In this document: piece by piece, positions 19,650-28,688 of the stretch
Layout of the letters: the number at the start of each line of letters is the position of its first letter
Numbering within the stretch: the first letter of the stretch is position 1
Source of the DNA: Ophiothrix spiculata
Lineage: Eukaryota > Echinodermata > Ophiuroidea > Amphilepidida > Ophiotrichidae
Assembly (NCBI GenBank): GCA_000969725.1
Contig: JXSR01S047713.1
Reading direction: 5' to 3' (one strand)
Length of the DNA: 28,688 bases
Made by a program: the position numbers and the translations under genes
Notes under the pieces: generated by a model
The model's input: the letters and a program-made list of their open reading frames with translations, nothing else
Database searches by the model: none
Told to the model about the DNA's origin: nothing

Positions 19650-19789
19650 AGTACACTTCAAAGGTAACGTTTCTGATGAAATTAGAAATTCGACCTTGGA
19701 TGTGATTTTTGACTATGCTCAGCTACAATGGCCCGTATCTCGTAATTTACTATGCCGGTATTAAGGTAGCTTTCGATATGATGGGTCAC
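19650..19789. mobile_element. Truncated MITE, copy 3 of the GTGACCCG family
   Basis: Matches the last third of 14586-15029 (ACACTTCAAAGGTAACG to CGATATGATGGGTCAC). The other end is missing. It begins about 45 bp from the acceptor of the SH3 exon. Confidence 0.85.
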
Positions 19790-20093
19790 ATATTCTCTTT
19801 ACTGTTGCATCTAAATAATTTCTAACTTCAGATGATCATGAAAATATTGAAAAGGTATAGATTGAAAGTTATTTTGGTTTGATCTGTGGCAGAAAATTCC
19901 ACTTAATTCTAAAGAAATTTATTATATTTGAATGATATTGTTCCAAGAATGATTTAGTATTTCAGATTGCAATTTCTCAAGTGGGGATTATCTATACTTA
20001 TTGACTCCAGTGAAAGTAATGGGTTAACAAAATATTTTACAAAATGCATTGTTATGCACGGACAGAACATTTGAACTCAAGCATTGTATAAAA

Positions 20094-20394
20094 TAGGCCT
20101 GGGACTTTTCGAGTAATTTGCTACCCGGGTACCCAACTTATTTTTCGGTCGGGTCCCCAGGTACCCAACCTTATTGATAATTGAGCATTTACAATGTTAG
20201 AACAGAAAGTTTAACGGGTCTATTACGACCATTGTGGTTGTGATTTATCATGTTTACTTCGATCAGGTGATGATGTTATCATATTTAAAAAAATAATTCT
20301 ATGTTTTTATTGTCCAGTTCAGGTAATCAGTCGACAGATTTTGTACCCGGGTAAGCTCATGACGGCGGGTACCTGGGTTTTAGTCCCAGGCCTA
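20094..20394. mobile_element. 301-bp MITE with TAGGCCTGGGACT ends
   Basis: TAGGCCTGGGACT and AGTCCCAGGCCTA are exact inverted ends. Subterminal ACCCGGGTACCC words occur in both arms. Confidence 0.88.
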
Positions 20395-20813
20395 GTATAC
20401 AAACATTCAGGTTGGTGCCAAAATTGGTCCATAGAAACAAATATGCTGTTTCCTCAGAGCTGAGTATTCGTGAAATAATTTGCAGCAGATGTGATTTCAT
20501 AAAAGTATAAATTACAATACCATCCTGTCTAAACTATACAAACACTTCAAAGCGATTTCATAACACTTCTGGCAATTGAGTACTTTTCCCTTTTTTACTT
20601 CATTTATGACATCACTTCTACAACAAATAGTTTATCTTTATTAATCTGTGTTACACAGACTTTATCAATTTCAATCATGTATTACACACATGTGTTTTTA
20701 AGTATACCCTCATATTACTTATTTTACTAAATTGCAATCATATATTTGTAATTTTCTTCTTAATATATGGTTATAATCTGTATAATGAGGGCCTTCTTGG
20801 AGAGCAGATAATC

Positions 20814-21136
20814 CAGGGTTAGTACACTTTTTAACTAACAAAATTCAAGGACTTTCACAAGAAGAATTCAAGGACTTTTCCCCCTTATCAGCGTCAGCCG
20901 GCGGAATATGTGTCAACAAATAAAATAAGTTTGTTTTCGCTCATTTTTGGATAAAAATAATTGCATGGTAAATTCTTTTTACATATTATTTTTTAACATT
21001 TCTGACATTCAAAAATTCCAGGACTTTCAAGGACTTTTTTTGATAAAGTCAGTTGTTCAAGGACTTTCAAGGCCTGGAAATTGCAAGATAAAATACAAGG
21101 ACTTTTAAGGACTTTCAAGAACCCGTACTAACCCTG
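20814..21136. mobile_element. hAT-type MITE with internal CAAGGACTTT repeats
   Basis: CAGGGTTAGTAC and GTACTAACCCTG are inverted ends. TAATC abuts both sides and may be part of a target duplication. Inside are about nine copies of CAAGGACTTT/CAAGG in the arms. Superfamily assignment is by the look of the ends and is tentative. Confidence 0.8.
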
Positions 21137-21594
21137 TAATCCCTCAAATTTGACAAATGAAAAATACCTTGATTTTGCTGACTCTTCATGCAAGCTAACT
21201 TGATTAATTGGTGTTCTTGTTTCTGTTCTTTATTCTGTCTATACATCCTACTTTTTATAAAAGGCGACATTACTCCTGACTAGGTTTATTCTTTTCAGGT
21301 CATTATTTCAAAACATTTGTTGCATTTTCATTGTTTTTCATAAACTGAAAAGGTTATTTATAATCATATGGAAATTAAACCGAAACTGAAAACTGTAATT
21401 TCTAATTATCTAACACCATAATTGTTAAAGGTACATGGCATTTTTTGTATTTGGAAATATTGAATATGTGTGTTTTAGCATTCAATGTTTAACATTTTAA
21501 CTTAAATGTTTCTACCAACTAATTATGACATTAATGTATCTTTTTTTTTTATTGTAAACCTTAGTACATTATAGTATGCAAATCTCTGGTAAAT

Positions 21595-21687
21595 CTATGG
21601 ACCTGAAGTGACTAAAATTTAGCTATTTTACTGAGGGGCGGAGCCCAAAGTCAAATAGCTAAATTTTTAGTCGATGAAGGTCCATAG
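21595..21687. repeat. 93-bp palindrome
   Basis: CTATGGACCTGAAGTGACTA...TTTAGCTATTT pairs with AAATAGCTAAA...TAGTCGATGAAGGTCCATAG around a GC-rich loop (GAGGGGCGGAGCCC). Confidence 0.85.
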
Positions 21688-22015
21688 TTTTCATCCAAAA
21701 ATCTGGAAGATGTCAGTATATACTATTTTTATATTCTGTATTGATGAATTTTGGAATAATTTAACCTTTACATGACCATGCAATGACCTAATTTAGTACG
21801 TAATCTAATCAACAAATGAATCTCTTCACGAAAATTAAAATTGGTCAAATCTAAAAATTGTTTGCACATCTAAAACATGATTTTCTTGGAACAAGGATGA
21901 ATTAATATTCATATGGATTAAATTTATTTTATAGTTAATAAGAATGGTTATTGTTTGTGGGTTGTTAAAAAGCAAGTAGGTGTACATGGATTACAAAGAT
22001 TTAATCAAGTTTTAA

Positions 22016-22308
22016 TGCATAGTCCAGGGGTAGGGGCAGTCAAGTATAATGTTGTAGGCATAGTGTGACAAGAAAAAGATGAAGTGTGAATCAGGTGACA
22101 CCATATAGGGTATCAAAAACAGCTATTTCCAAGAATTAGGGTACTTTTGTAAATTCGAGTGTCAAAATGGTATCAGTAAAATCCCCATTTAGGATGTAAA
22201 TAGGGGAAAAGGGTATATTTTGGCATCAGAACACCTCATGTTTAGGGGTGTTTTGAAAAACTGAGATCACGCTATGCCTGCAACAATGACTTCCCCCCTG
22301 GGATGTAT
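22016..22308. mobile_element. MITE with CCAGGGG...GGCATAG(T/C)GTGA arms
   Basis: Left CCAGGGGTAGGGGCAGT...TTGTAGGCATAGTGTGA and right TCACGCTATGCCTGCAA...CCCCCCTGG are inverted. The centre is unique and non-coding. Confidence 0.75.
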
Positions 22309-22638
22309 AGCAACAATTACGGTTAGAGTAATTGTGTTGCCATGCAAATTTCTAGGGGAAACAAGGCAATAACTCGTATCTTATAACATATAAAAAATAC
22401 CATTTTGGAATCGGCATGAATAATAATTGAAGGGTTCTGTCTGCCAAAATGCCTTGAATATACTATCCCTTCAACAATGTACCACTTGTGTAAGTTAATG
22501 CCAAGTAAGATATCCGAATTAACGTATGTCTGGGTTTGTTTTGTATGGTCTTCTGTATGATGAATTTCTGGTAAGTCAGATAATGGCTCAAGATTGCTTC
22601 TTGAACAAAAACCAACAAAATGTATTCAGCTTATTATG

Positions 22639-22935
22639 GCCTGTATTCACAAAAGTTATTCCAGGAATAACTGTATTCCTCAATTAGTCATTCTTTGGAA
22701 TACAGATAGTTCATAGTCCTGAACTTATGTTTGGTTTTAATAAGTCTGGCATAACTAGCCTATGGAATAACTTTATTATGTGTTTGTGAATACCAAATGA
22801 CATCACAAATGGAAGAAACAATAAGTTATTCCTGGAATAACGTTATTCCTTGTTTGTGAATACCAAATGACATCACCAATGGAAGAAATAAAAAGTTATT
22901 CCTGGAATAAACTTATTTCTCATTTGTGAATACAA
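22639..22935. mobile_element. MITE with GTATTCACAAAAGTTATTCC ends, copy 2, internally amplified
   Basis: Relative of 9519-9706. The right arm is present in two tandem 70-bp units (22781-22850 and 22851-22920), each with TGTTTGTGAATACCAAATGA and AAGTTATTCCTGGAATAA, followed by a partial third. Confidence 0.82.
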
Positions 22936-23012
22936 GTCATTGTGTTAGTTCATTTCAGGATTTAGTTATAAGGTTCTCACTGAGATTAGGCATTCAGCTG
23001 CAATCTGATTAT

Positions 23013-24063
23013 ACAGGGTGTCCAAAAATTAACTCCCCATTTTTAAATGCTTATAACTTTTAAACCAGGATTTGCATGGCAATCATAGACATATGTATTG
23101 ATAGAGGAGACTTGTAGAATTATTTTGGTACCAAACATGATGCAATTACAATTTTCAAAAATCAATTTGAACGTAAATTATGTCAAACGTAAAGAGCGCG
23201 CTTTCATACTGAGAAGAAAAATACTTATACGACTCACATGTAGGGGAGGGATCAATGTTTGAAGACAAGGGAATCATTCATGAATATTTTAAAGACCTAC
23301 CCAAAGAAACAGCTTTTACAATGTTAATACGAAGATATTTGGCTGTGATTCTGTCTTAATAATTACATAATGCTCATTAAAATGTTTTTCATTTGCCAAA
23401 GCGTTACTCTAGCATTATGCTTATCTTTAAATGGTGCACAACAGCATTACCCCTTAACAAACATTCAAAGTTACATACACACAGGGACATAATAAACTAC
23501 ACCTCCTTGTTAAGATTCGGCTGCCTAGTATTTCAGAATATATTCTAGATGTCAGATTTCAACATTATTTGACTCTAACGACAAAGTTCTGGATGTTTGT
23601 GCAAGTGTTCTTCTTGATCTTCCAGTTTTCACTGGTAATCGTCTGTTTCAAGTCAGGAATAGTCTAGGGTGTTTGGATGTACAGTCCTTCAGATAACTCC
23701 AAAAAGTAATCGGATGGGCTTAAATCATGAGAGTGAAAGGGCCAGGGTTTCTGTGTCTTGATTGATATGATTCTTCATGAAATTGTTAATTGATAAAGCC
23801 ATTCTAAACCGTTTAGCTGTATGAGGCGTCATGTCGTCATTGTGAAGTGGCAAAAGAGTGTCAACACTATATGGTATATTGGCTCAACCTCTTTGATTTT
23901 TCAGACCTTCTTGCCATCCTAGAAGGTTACTGATTGCATAATGTTTGGTACCAAAATAATTCTACAAGTCTCTTCTATCAATACATATGTCTATGATTGC
24001 CATGCGAATCCTGGTTTAAAAGTTGTAAGCATTTAAAAACGGGGAGTTAATTTTTGGATCAAC
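23013..24063 (-). mobile_element. Decayed Tc1/mariner-like DNA transposon
   Basis: The ends ACAGGGTGTCCAAAAATTAA (left, after TA) and the inverse at the right are part of terminal inverted repeats of about 120 bp with high identity (for example GTATTGATAGAGGAGACTTG). On the minus strand, relics of a transposase C-terminal half can be read around 23570-23880: LHNDDMTPHTAKRFRMAL resembles QDGAPPHTA, which holds the second catalytic Asp, and in another frame WPFHSHDLSPSDYFLE resembles WPPxSPDLxPxDYFLW with the third. Frames shift and stops occur, and the N-terminal half is missing, so it is inactive. It lies in the intron that splits the SH3 domain, about 100 bp from the 24160 exon edge. Confidence 0.85.
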
Positions 24064-24159
24064 ACCAAATAGTATAAGTATTTTAGCACTGAGACCCTCT
24101 TTTCCACCTGTATTTGGCAGACAATTTTGCCATTAAAATAGACCTTTAAATGTTTTTAC

Positions 24160-24386
24160 CTCATTGAAACTTAATTGAGTGTCGCCACTTCCATGATGTG
24201 CATACATAGCCTGTACTCTTGGTAGACCAATCTGAGACTGCTGCTGTTGCTGCTGCTGCATTGTCTGCTGTGCTGGTTGTTGCTGTAACGTTTGCTGCTG
24301 CTGTTGCTGTTGCTGTCCTTGGTCCATTTCTGGATCCTCTGCTACTCGGCGTAAGAATGCTTGTCTTGGAAGAGTTTGGGAAACAC
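24160..24386 (-). CDS. baiap2: BAIAP2-like gene, exon with two polyQ runs and N-terminal half of SH3 domain
   Basis: The exon enters in phase 1 from a clear acceptor (CTTGCAG before GTGTTTCCC) and ends in phase 0 at GAG|GTAAAA (24159). It codes for a basic segment (VSQTLPRQAFLRRVAEDPEMD), two glutamine-rich runs separated by PAQQTM, and then the start of the SH3 domain: RVQAMYAHHGSGDTQLSFNE. This aligns with the vertebrate IRSp53 SH3 start (RVQALFSH...LLSFKEGD), including the ALYDY-equivalent AMYAH and the LSF core strand. The SH3 domain is completed in the next exon with no loss of frame. Such SH3 domains bind proline-rich partners, WAVE2, Mena/VASP, Eps8 and mDia in vertebrates. A mariner-like transposon ends only about 100 bp away in the downstream intron. 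Confidence 0.93.
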
Positions 24387-26861
24387 CTGCAAGATGCAGA
24401 AAAGCAATATATTTTGTAATTCATTCATTCATCTTTCAAATTTACACAAAGTTATCAATTCCCGGTGAACTAATAGCTCATTAGGGGCGCATCATTAGAT
24501 TTCCAGGGGGGGGGGAGGAAGTTTTTTGAAGAAAAAAAATTCCCCCTCCACAGGTAGAAGGGGAAAAAATCAGGTCAATTTAGGTATTTGAGTTCTTGAT
24601 AACTGTAAGCAGATAAACAGATATGGTTGTGTATCACTGTAAATACCAAAACAAAATTGCCTTAAGATGTGTCATTTTATTGCTTCTTGACCTGACATGT
24701 ACAAAGTTTAATATTGTTTATTCAAATTCAGACATATAATCACTAACGAACAAATACCCAATCTAAAGCCTTAATAGTGGGGTTATGGGATCTCCTTGCT
24801 ATATCAAAGTTTAAACTAATTCTGATTTGAAGCTTTTTAGTCCCCTAATAAGTCTGTAACAAAAGCAGAACTGAATTCTTTCCAAAAGGGATCTATATCA
24901 CAGAGCTGAATATGCACTAAAAGTGCTCTCAAAGCTCAGCATTTTAACATTAATGTCTTTAGGAAAGAATTAAATTCCACTCTAAAAGAATAATCTGTCA
25001 TGCAATTTTACATAAATAAATTGAACAAAACACAGATAATCCATGTGTTGGAAACACTTCACTATCACAAAAACAGTCACCATCAAAGATCTGAGAGATA
25101 TGAGCAAATTCAATGTTAGAAGGGATATCAATATAAATCAGGGGTTTTCAAACAATTTTCTTTGTGACTTAAACTATAATATCTAATTTCAAGTGTATTA
25201 AAATCATCAAAACAAAAAGTGACACATCTGGGCAAATGGAACAGTATCATTCTTGCTGAAAATTCTAAGGTATGTCTTTAAATGCAGGTATAGAGATTAA
25301 AAGTATAATAATCCTCCATGGTGCAGTTCAATATAAAATGTGAAATTTTTCTAAATCTCTGCGTTAATAAATTTGTTTTACATATTTTTGGATCAAGTCT
25401 CAATTAAAAATTAAAAACCTTGAAACCTTGTTTGAAAACCTCTGAATTAATCACATACAGAGTAAGTCAAAATAAACTGTGAATAAAATTAATCAATGCA
25501 GTTATGAGAAAAAATAAAATCTGAAGGAATAAACACAGAATTAAAGAATTAAGGGATATTAAAGAAACAAGGGCAAAACATAGGACCAGTTTCAAATTCA
25601 TCACACAGGAAATAACTGATAAGTGATATGCAAAACATTTTGAAAAGGGGAAATAATATTTTCCTAATGATTAGAAATAATAAACACAAAATGATCTACG
25701 ACAGGCATAACAGTTAATCTTTGCTAGAATAGTGTTTATAGTATCAAATAATGGTGGGAAAGGAGGTAATGACTATCATGATTGTTTTAATTCGATCATC
25801 TTATTATTATTAAAACATTGTGCAAAATCATGAATAATATTATCATGATAATAAACACATAAAAGGATCCAAGTAAGGTATTAAATCAGTAATAGTCAAA
25901 ATGAATAAACTGCAGAGTTTATTAGCACTTGCTTTCACTCCAATATTTTATGTATTTATAATTAAACATTTATTGGTCGGTAATAAAAAACACATTTTGT
26001 ATGAATGACGTAAGTAATTATAATTTTCTCATGATCATTGTACATATTGCACATTCCTTTTTAATGGTCTTATATTGCGCGTAGCTTTTTTTAAAATCTT
26101 ATATTTGTTTTAAAAAAAGGAATACTGACAAAACTGGGGGAAAGAAATAATCCTGCAAAAAAGCTTACTGGTATCATTGGACTACTCCGTGAAAACAAAC
26201 AAACTTCAATTCAGATCCCCTTAGACTTCTGAACTAGGCTATACTTTTGCCAATATTCAATGAAAAAGTGACGCATTCAGCAATCAGCTGGCAAATCACG
26301 GTGCGCATTACTTTTTCAAGATTGTAAACATACAAATAAAAAATGCATTCTGCATTGCAATTTTCAGGCTTGCTACAAGAAACAGACTTGTTTCTTATTT
26401 TTGGCCTATCCTAGCTTCAATGGTAAGTATTGAATGATTAGGGTACCACTCTTCGTTTGTAGCATTCCCTAATAAACAAGGTTGGCAACACTGCGGTTTA
26501 CCCGCCCAATTCGGCTACTTTAAATTTGCTTGCTGCGGGTAAAAATTGTCTTGGGCGTTTTTTTTTTTTATCAACACTGCCTATAAATGGTGTGAAATGA
26601 AAAGGTATGATGTAGGCCATAGTAATGACTGTCCATGGCAGTTCTTAATTCACATCATACCACTGTTAGTCAGAAATCCTCTACAAAGTGTGCTGAGGAC
26701 ATTATCATAGGGAAGCAAAGCATAATTATCACCGACACTGATACGAAATTATTTCAATTATGATCTTCAAATTAAAGTTAAAAATGTGTGGGGAAATGTC
26801 TTGAGTTTCCAAATATAAACAAAAACATACTCTGTATCAATGAAGATAGTTTGATATGTTG
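24387..26861. other. Intron, mostly unique AT-rich sequence
   Basis: Apart from a G-run at 24507-24516 and a fragment related to the 13961 element ending at about 26407, no repeat or ORF stands out. Confidence 0.6.
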
Positions 26862-26875
26862 AAAATGTTATGGAG

Positions 26876-26961
26876 ATTGGTAGATTTCAACCGGTTGGCC
26901 GTCAGACAAGTTTTGAACTGTCAAAACTTGTCCGACGGCGAACTCGTTAAAATCTACCAAT
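26876..26961. repeat. 86-bp hairpin, part of a poly(A)-tailed insertion
   Basis: ATTGGTAGATTTCAACCGG...GACAAGTTTTGA pairs with TCAAAACTTGTC...GTTAAAATCTACCAAT around a 4-base loop. Downstream is an A13 run, and direct repeats (AAAATG(T/C)TATGGAGAT) flank the whole at 26862-26877 and 27003-27018. Confidence 0.8.
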
Positions 26962-27072
26962 TGTTATGAATTCCCGTCGTAAAAGCCTTTCTCAAAAAAA
27001 AAAAAATGCTATGGAGATGTTATGAAACATTGATGAATCACAAAAACACAAAACACTGTCCAATTAATCCAC

Positions 27073-27300
27073 CTCTGACATCAATTGGTAATTGTGGCTG
27101 CTTAAATCCATTCTGGCGATGACTACTTTTACTGGAGTTCACCACCCCACGCCTAGGCAAGGTTATTGTGGGACTCTCAGTGGTGCATATTGACCAAGAT
27201 GTCGTCGTCTGTTCAAAGGTGGTTTGTTCTGTGTAATGTTCATGAAATGTTTGGGGAACATGCAAACTGGCTGGTCTTTCCTTTAAACGTGAATGCTTTG
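27073..27300 (-). CDS. baiap2: BAIAP2-like gene, linker exon with TLPRRG motif
   Basis: About 76 residues of linker are encoded, entering in phase 1 and leaving in phase 1. Visible stretches are KHSRLKERPASLHVPQ, a threonine/glutamate-rich block (EQTTFEQTTTSW), ESPTITLPRRG, and a basic-polar tail ending QPQLPIDVRG. The acceptor TTTTAG at 27302-27301 is good. The donor after AGAG is GTGGAT (from 27072), which departs from consensus but gives the exact phase needed for the next exon. No catalytic motif is present. The role is inferred from position: in IRSp53-family proteins the region between I-BAR and SH3 carries regulatory serine/threonine sites and Cdc42-binding sequence. I cannot show a CRIB-like motif in this exon. 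Confidence 0.82.
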
Positions 27301-27811
27301 CTAAAACATAACATAATTTGGGGAAAAAGTTTGTAAAGAAAAATGAAGATTTGGTTTGAACATCATATGTGATTATTGATATGTGTTACTTCTAATTGAT
27401 CAGTTACTTTGCAGTTTACTTAATAATCACCTTTAAATGACAACCATAGGCCTGTATAGTGAAGTCTGCAATGGTTATTCTGGAAGGCACTTCTGAAATT
27501 GGCCATGAAACCAACTTCAGAGATTCAGGTCCAAGCAAAACCTTATGGAAGGAACTTCTGGAATTGGGGGGGGGGGGTGGGGGGGTAGTCAGTGCCTAAC
27601 ATGGCAATTTCAGGCAAAACATTTAAAAATGCCAATGCCTTTATAGGCCTGTGCCATGACTGACCAATAGTTTTGCTACTTTAAACAGACCTTATACAAA
27701 TACCAATGCATTCCCTAGTCTCCCAAAGCACTTGATGCTACTAAAAATTCAATACAATGCTATTCCTTCCATACCCTCTAATAAAAATTAAGGTCAAAAT
27801 TCCAGCTGGAA
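27301..27811. other. Intron with long poly-G tract
   Basis: G12-T-G2-type run at 27566-27585 (one T interruption). The remainder is unremarkable intron sequence. Confidence 0.6.
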
Positions 27812-28228
27812 TTGAAACTGATTAAGAAATCAATTTGTTATCAGGGTGTGAAGATTTGGAACAGCATTCCATCATGCATTAAAGATTCTAAAAGCCTTCA
27901 TCTATTTAAAACTAATTATAAAGATACTTTATCTTCACAATATAAATAACTTTTGATCTGTTGAAAAATGAACAATCCTTCCTTTCTTTCTACTCTGTGG
28001 CTAGCGCATTGTGGATTGAGAGGACGGACACTTCATAGCTTCTGTAAACTTGTTTAATTTTACCAAGTGTTGTAAGATATGGAGACAGGTCCCCGACAGG
28101 CTACATGCTTATATCTCTGTTCTCCTCCACAATGTAATACTATTTTTACTGTGTAACCATATGTTGTGTTTATTGTTAACTATAGTTTGCAAATGTGGAA
28201 AAATAAATTATTATTATGTTATTATTTG
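27812..28228 (+). mobile_element. 3' end of a non-LTR retrotransposon (LINE)
   Basis: Plus-strand frame 27812-27949 reads LKLIKKSICYQGVKIWNSIP and then SCIKDSKSLHLFKTNYK to a stop. The pattern (S-I-x-Y-x-G-x-K-I-W-N-S-I/L-P ... I-K-x-S-x-S-L-x-x-F-K) is the usual C terminus of reverse-transcriptase ORFs in Jockey/CR1-like LINEs. A 3' UTR follows and ends in AATAAATTATTATTATG, a short repeat tail typical of such elements. It is 5'-truncated and lies antisense to the host gene, 38 bp from the splice donor at 28266. Confidence 0.8.
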
Positions 28229-28266
28229 TTGGTGTATATCCTACAAATTTGCATCCATAAACTTAC

Positions 28267-28283
28267 TAGAACTAGGTGGATGT

Positions 28284-28318
<35 letters not shown>

Positions 28319-28462
28319 ATGCTGTGAAAGACCTCTATTGCGATTAATCCCTCCCACGCCCCCTACATGGTGGAGCTTTTTAGGATTGGGTAAGGTGGCG
28401 CTGCTGTAGCCAGAGCTCTGGTTGCTGTCAACATCCACTGTCAACGACCTCTCCGGAGCTTC
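28267..28462 (-). CDS. baiap2: BAIAP2-like gene, linker exon with polyQ tract (first exon in window)
   Basis: This exon codes for about 65 residues of low-complexity linker between the I-BAR domain, which is expected upstream of the window, and the SH3 domain. The sequence shows EAPERSLTVDVD, then a serine-rich QSSGYSSATLP segment, a glycine/asparagine stretch, and SQH followed by 12 glutamines encoded mostly by CAG, then HPPSS. The acceptor is read as GACAG before GAAGCT (AG at 28464-28463), with a weak pyrimidine tract, so this edge is less certain. The donor is a consensus GTAAGT at 28266-28261, leaving phase 1, which matches the next exon. Membership of the gene rests on phase continuity with the SH3 and WH2 exons, since the linker itself is not diagnostic. 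Serine-rich, SH3-adjacent linkers are usual in the family, and a polyQ run here is not something I know from vertebrate members. Confidence 0.8.
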
Positions 28463-28688
28463 CTGTCGATTCAATTTATATCAAGACATGTGTTAGAATA
28501 ACTGGGAATTACCATGCGCACCTCCATGATACAACTATTATATCATACAGAAATATCAATATGTACAGAGACCACAATATTGGTAGGGGTAACATGAGTC
28601 TTGAAGACATCACATCAAAAAAAGAAAAAAAAAGATTATTACTATGATGATATAAGAAAATCAATTATAAATGATACGCAAAAATAGA
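28463..28688. other. Intron leading to exons beyond the window
   Basis: No coding sequence. The upstream exons with the I-BAR domain are expected past 28688. Confidence 0.55.

Noticed and set aside
24161-24424. Alternative minus frame rich in Ala/Thr, and the plus-strand Ala/Val frame
   Set aside because: Out-of-frame readings of the CAG repeat; the polyQ frame alone continues into the SH3 domain.
28050-28319. Plus-strand frame ending in a cysteine run
   Set aside because: Combines LINE 3' UTR sequence with the antisense of a CAG tract.
1-28688. CRISPR array, tRNA genes, bacterial-type defence or biosynthetic operon
   Set aside because: Repeats are dispersed inverted elements, not regular direct repeats with spacers. 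Spliced exons and LINE/mariner relics show an animal nuclear genome.

Overview
The window is AT-rich nuclear DNA from an animal, probably a marine invertebrate. It carries one recognisable protein-coding gene, on the minus strand. The exons are joined by GT-AG introns of about 0.4 to 4.6 kb, and the introns are full of short inverted-repeat DNA transposons. The palindrome ATAGGCCTAT recurs often. From memory that suggests an ambulacrarian (echinoderm or hemichordate) genome, but this is a weak inference.

The gene is a BAIAP2 (IRSp53/IRTKS)-family protein, an I-BAR adaptor that links membranes to actin regulators. Eight coding exons can be placed, and their reading phases agree at all seven junctions: 28462-28267, 27300-27073, 24386-24160, 19605-19343, 15874-15625, 15239-15097, 13903-13805 and 12025-about 10365 (or on to a stop at 10207). 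An SH3 domain is split between the third and fourth exons. The WH2-like actin-binding motif (NPF...TVTNDRSAP) is in the seventh. The N-terminal I-BAR domain is not here and should lie beyond 28688. So the window holds the linker, the SH3 domain and the C-terminal half of the protein.

The most unusual part is the last large exon. In vertebrate IRTKS the WH2-like motif is close to the C terminus. Here about 550 further residues follow in a single exon. They consist of about 14 degenerate repeats headed by RHQSP, with an inserted array of six RE-x-IY units (three of them REPIYG/REPIYS) that resembles the EPIYA tyrosine-phosphorylation motif. Glutamine tracts occur in three exons around the SH3 domain.

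The 3' flank (1-10095) holds no convincing gene. It contains a dense set of short palindromic elements, including a foldback family present twice and a nested insertion with a clear 5-bp target duplication. The introns add more copies of the same families, a decayed Tc1/mariner-like transposon (23013-24063), an unclassified 2.5-kb insertion with a very T-rich core (about 16566-19073), a hairpin followed by poly(A) between direct repeats (26862-27018), and the 3' end of a LINE lying 38 bp from a splice donor (27812-28228). No tRNA, rRNA, CRISPR array or bacterial-type operon was seen.
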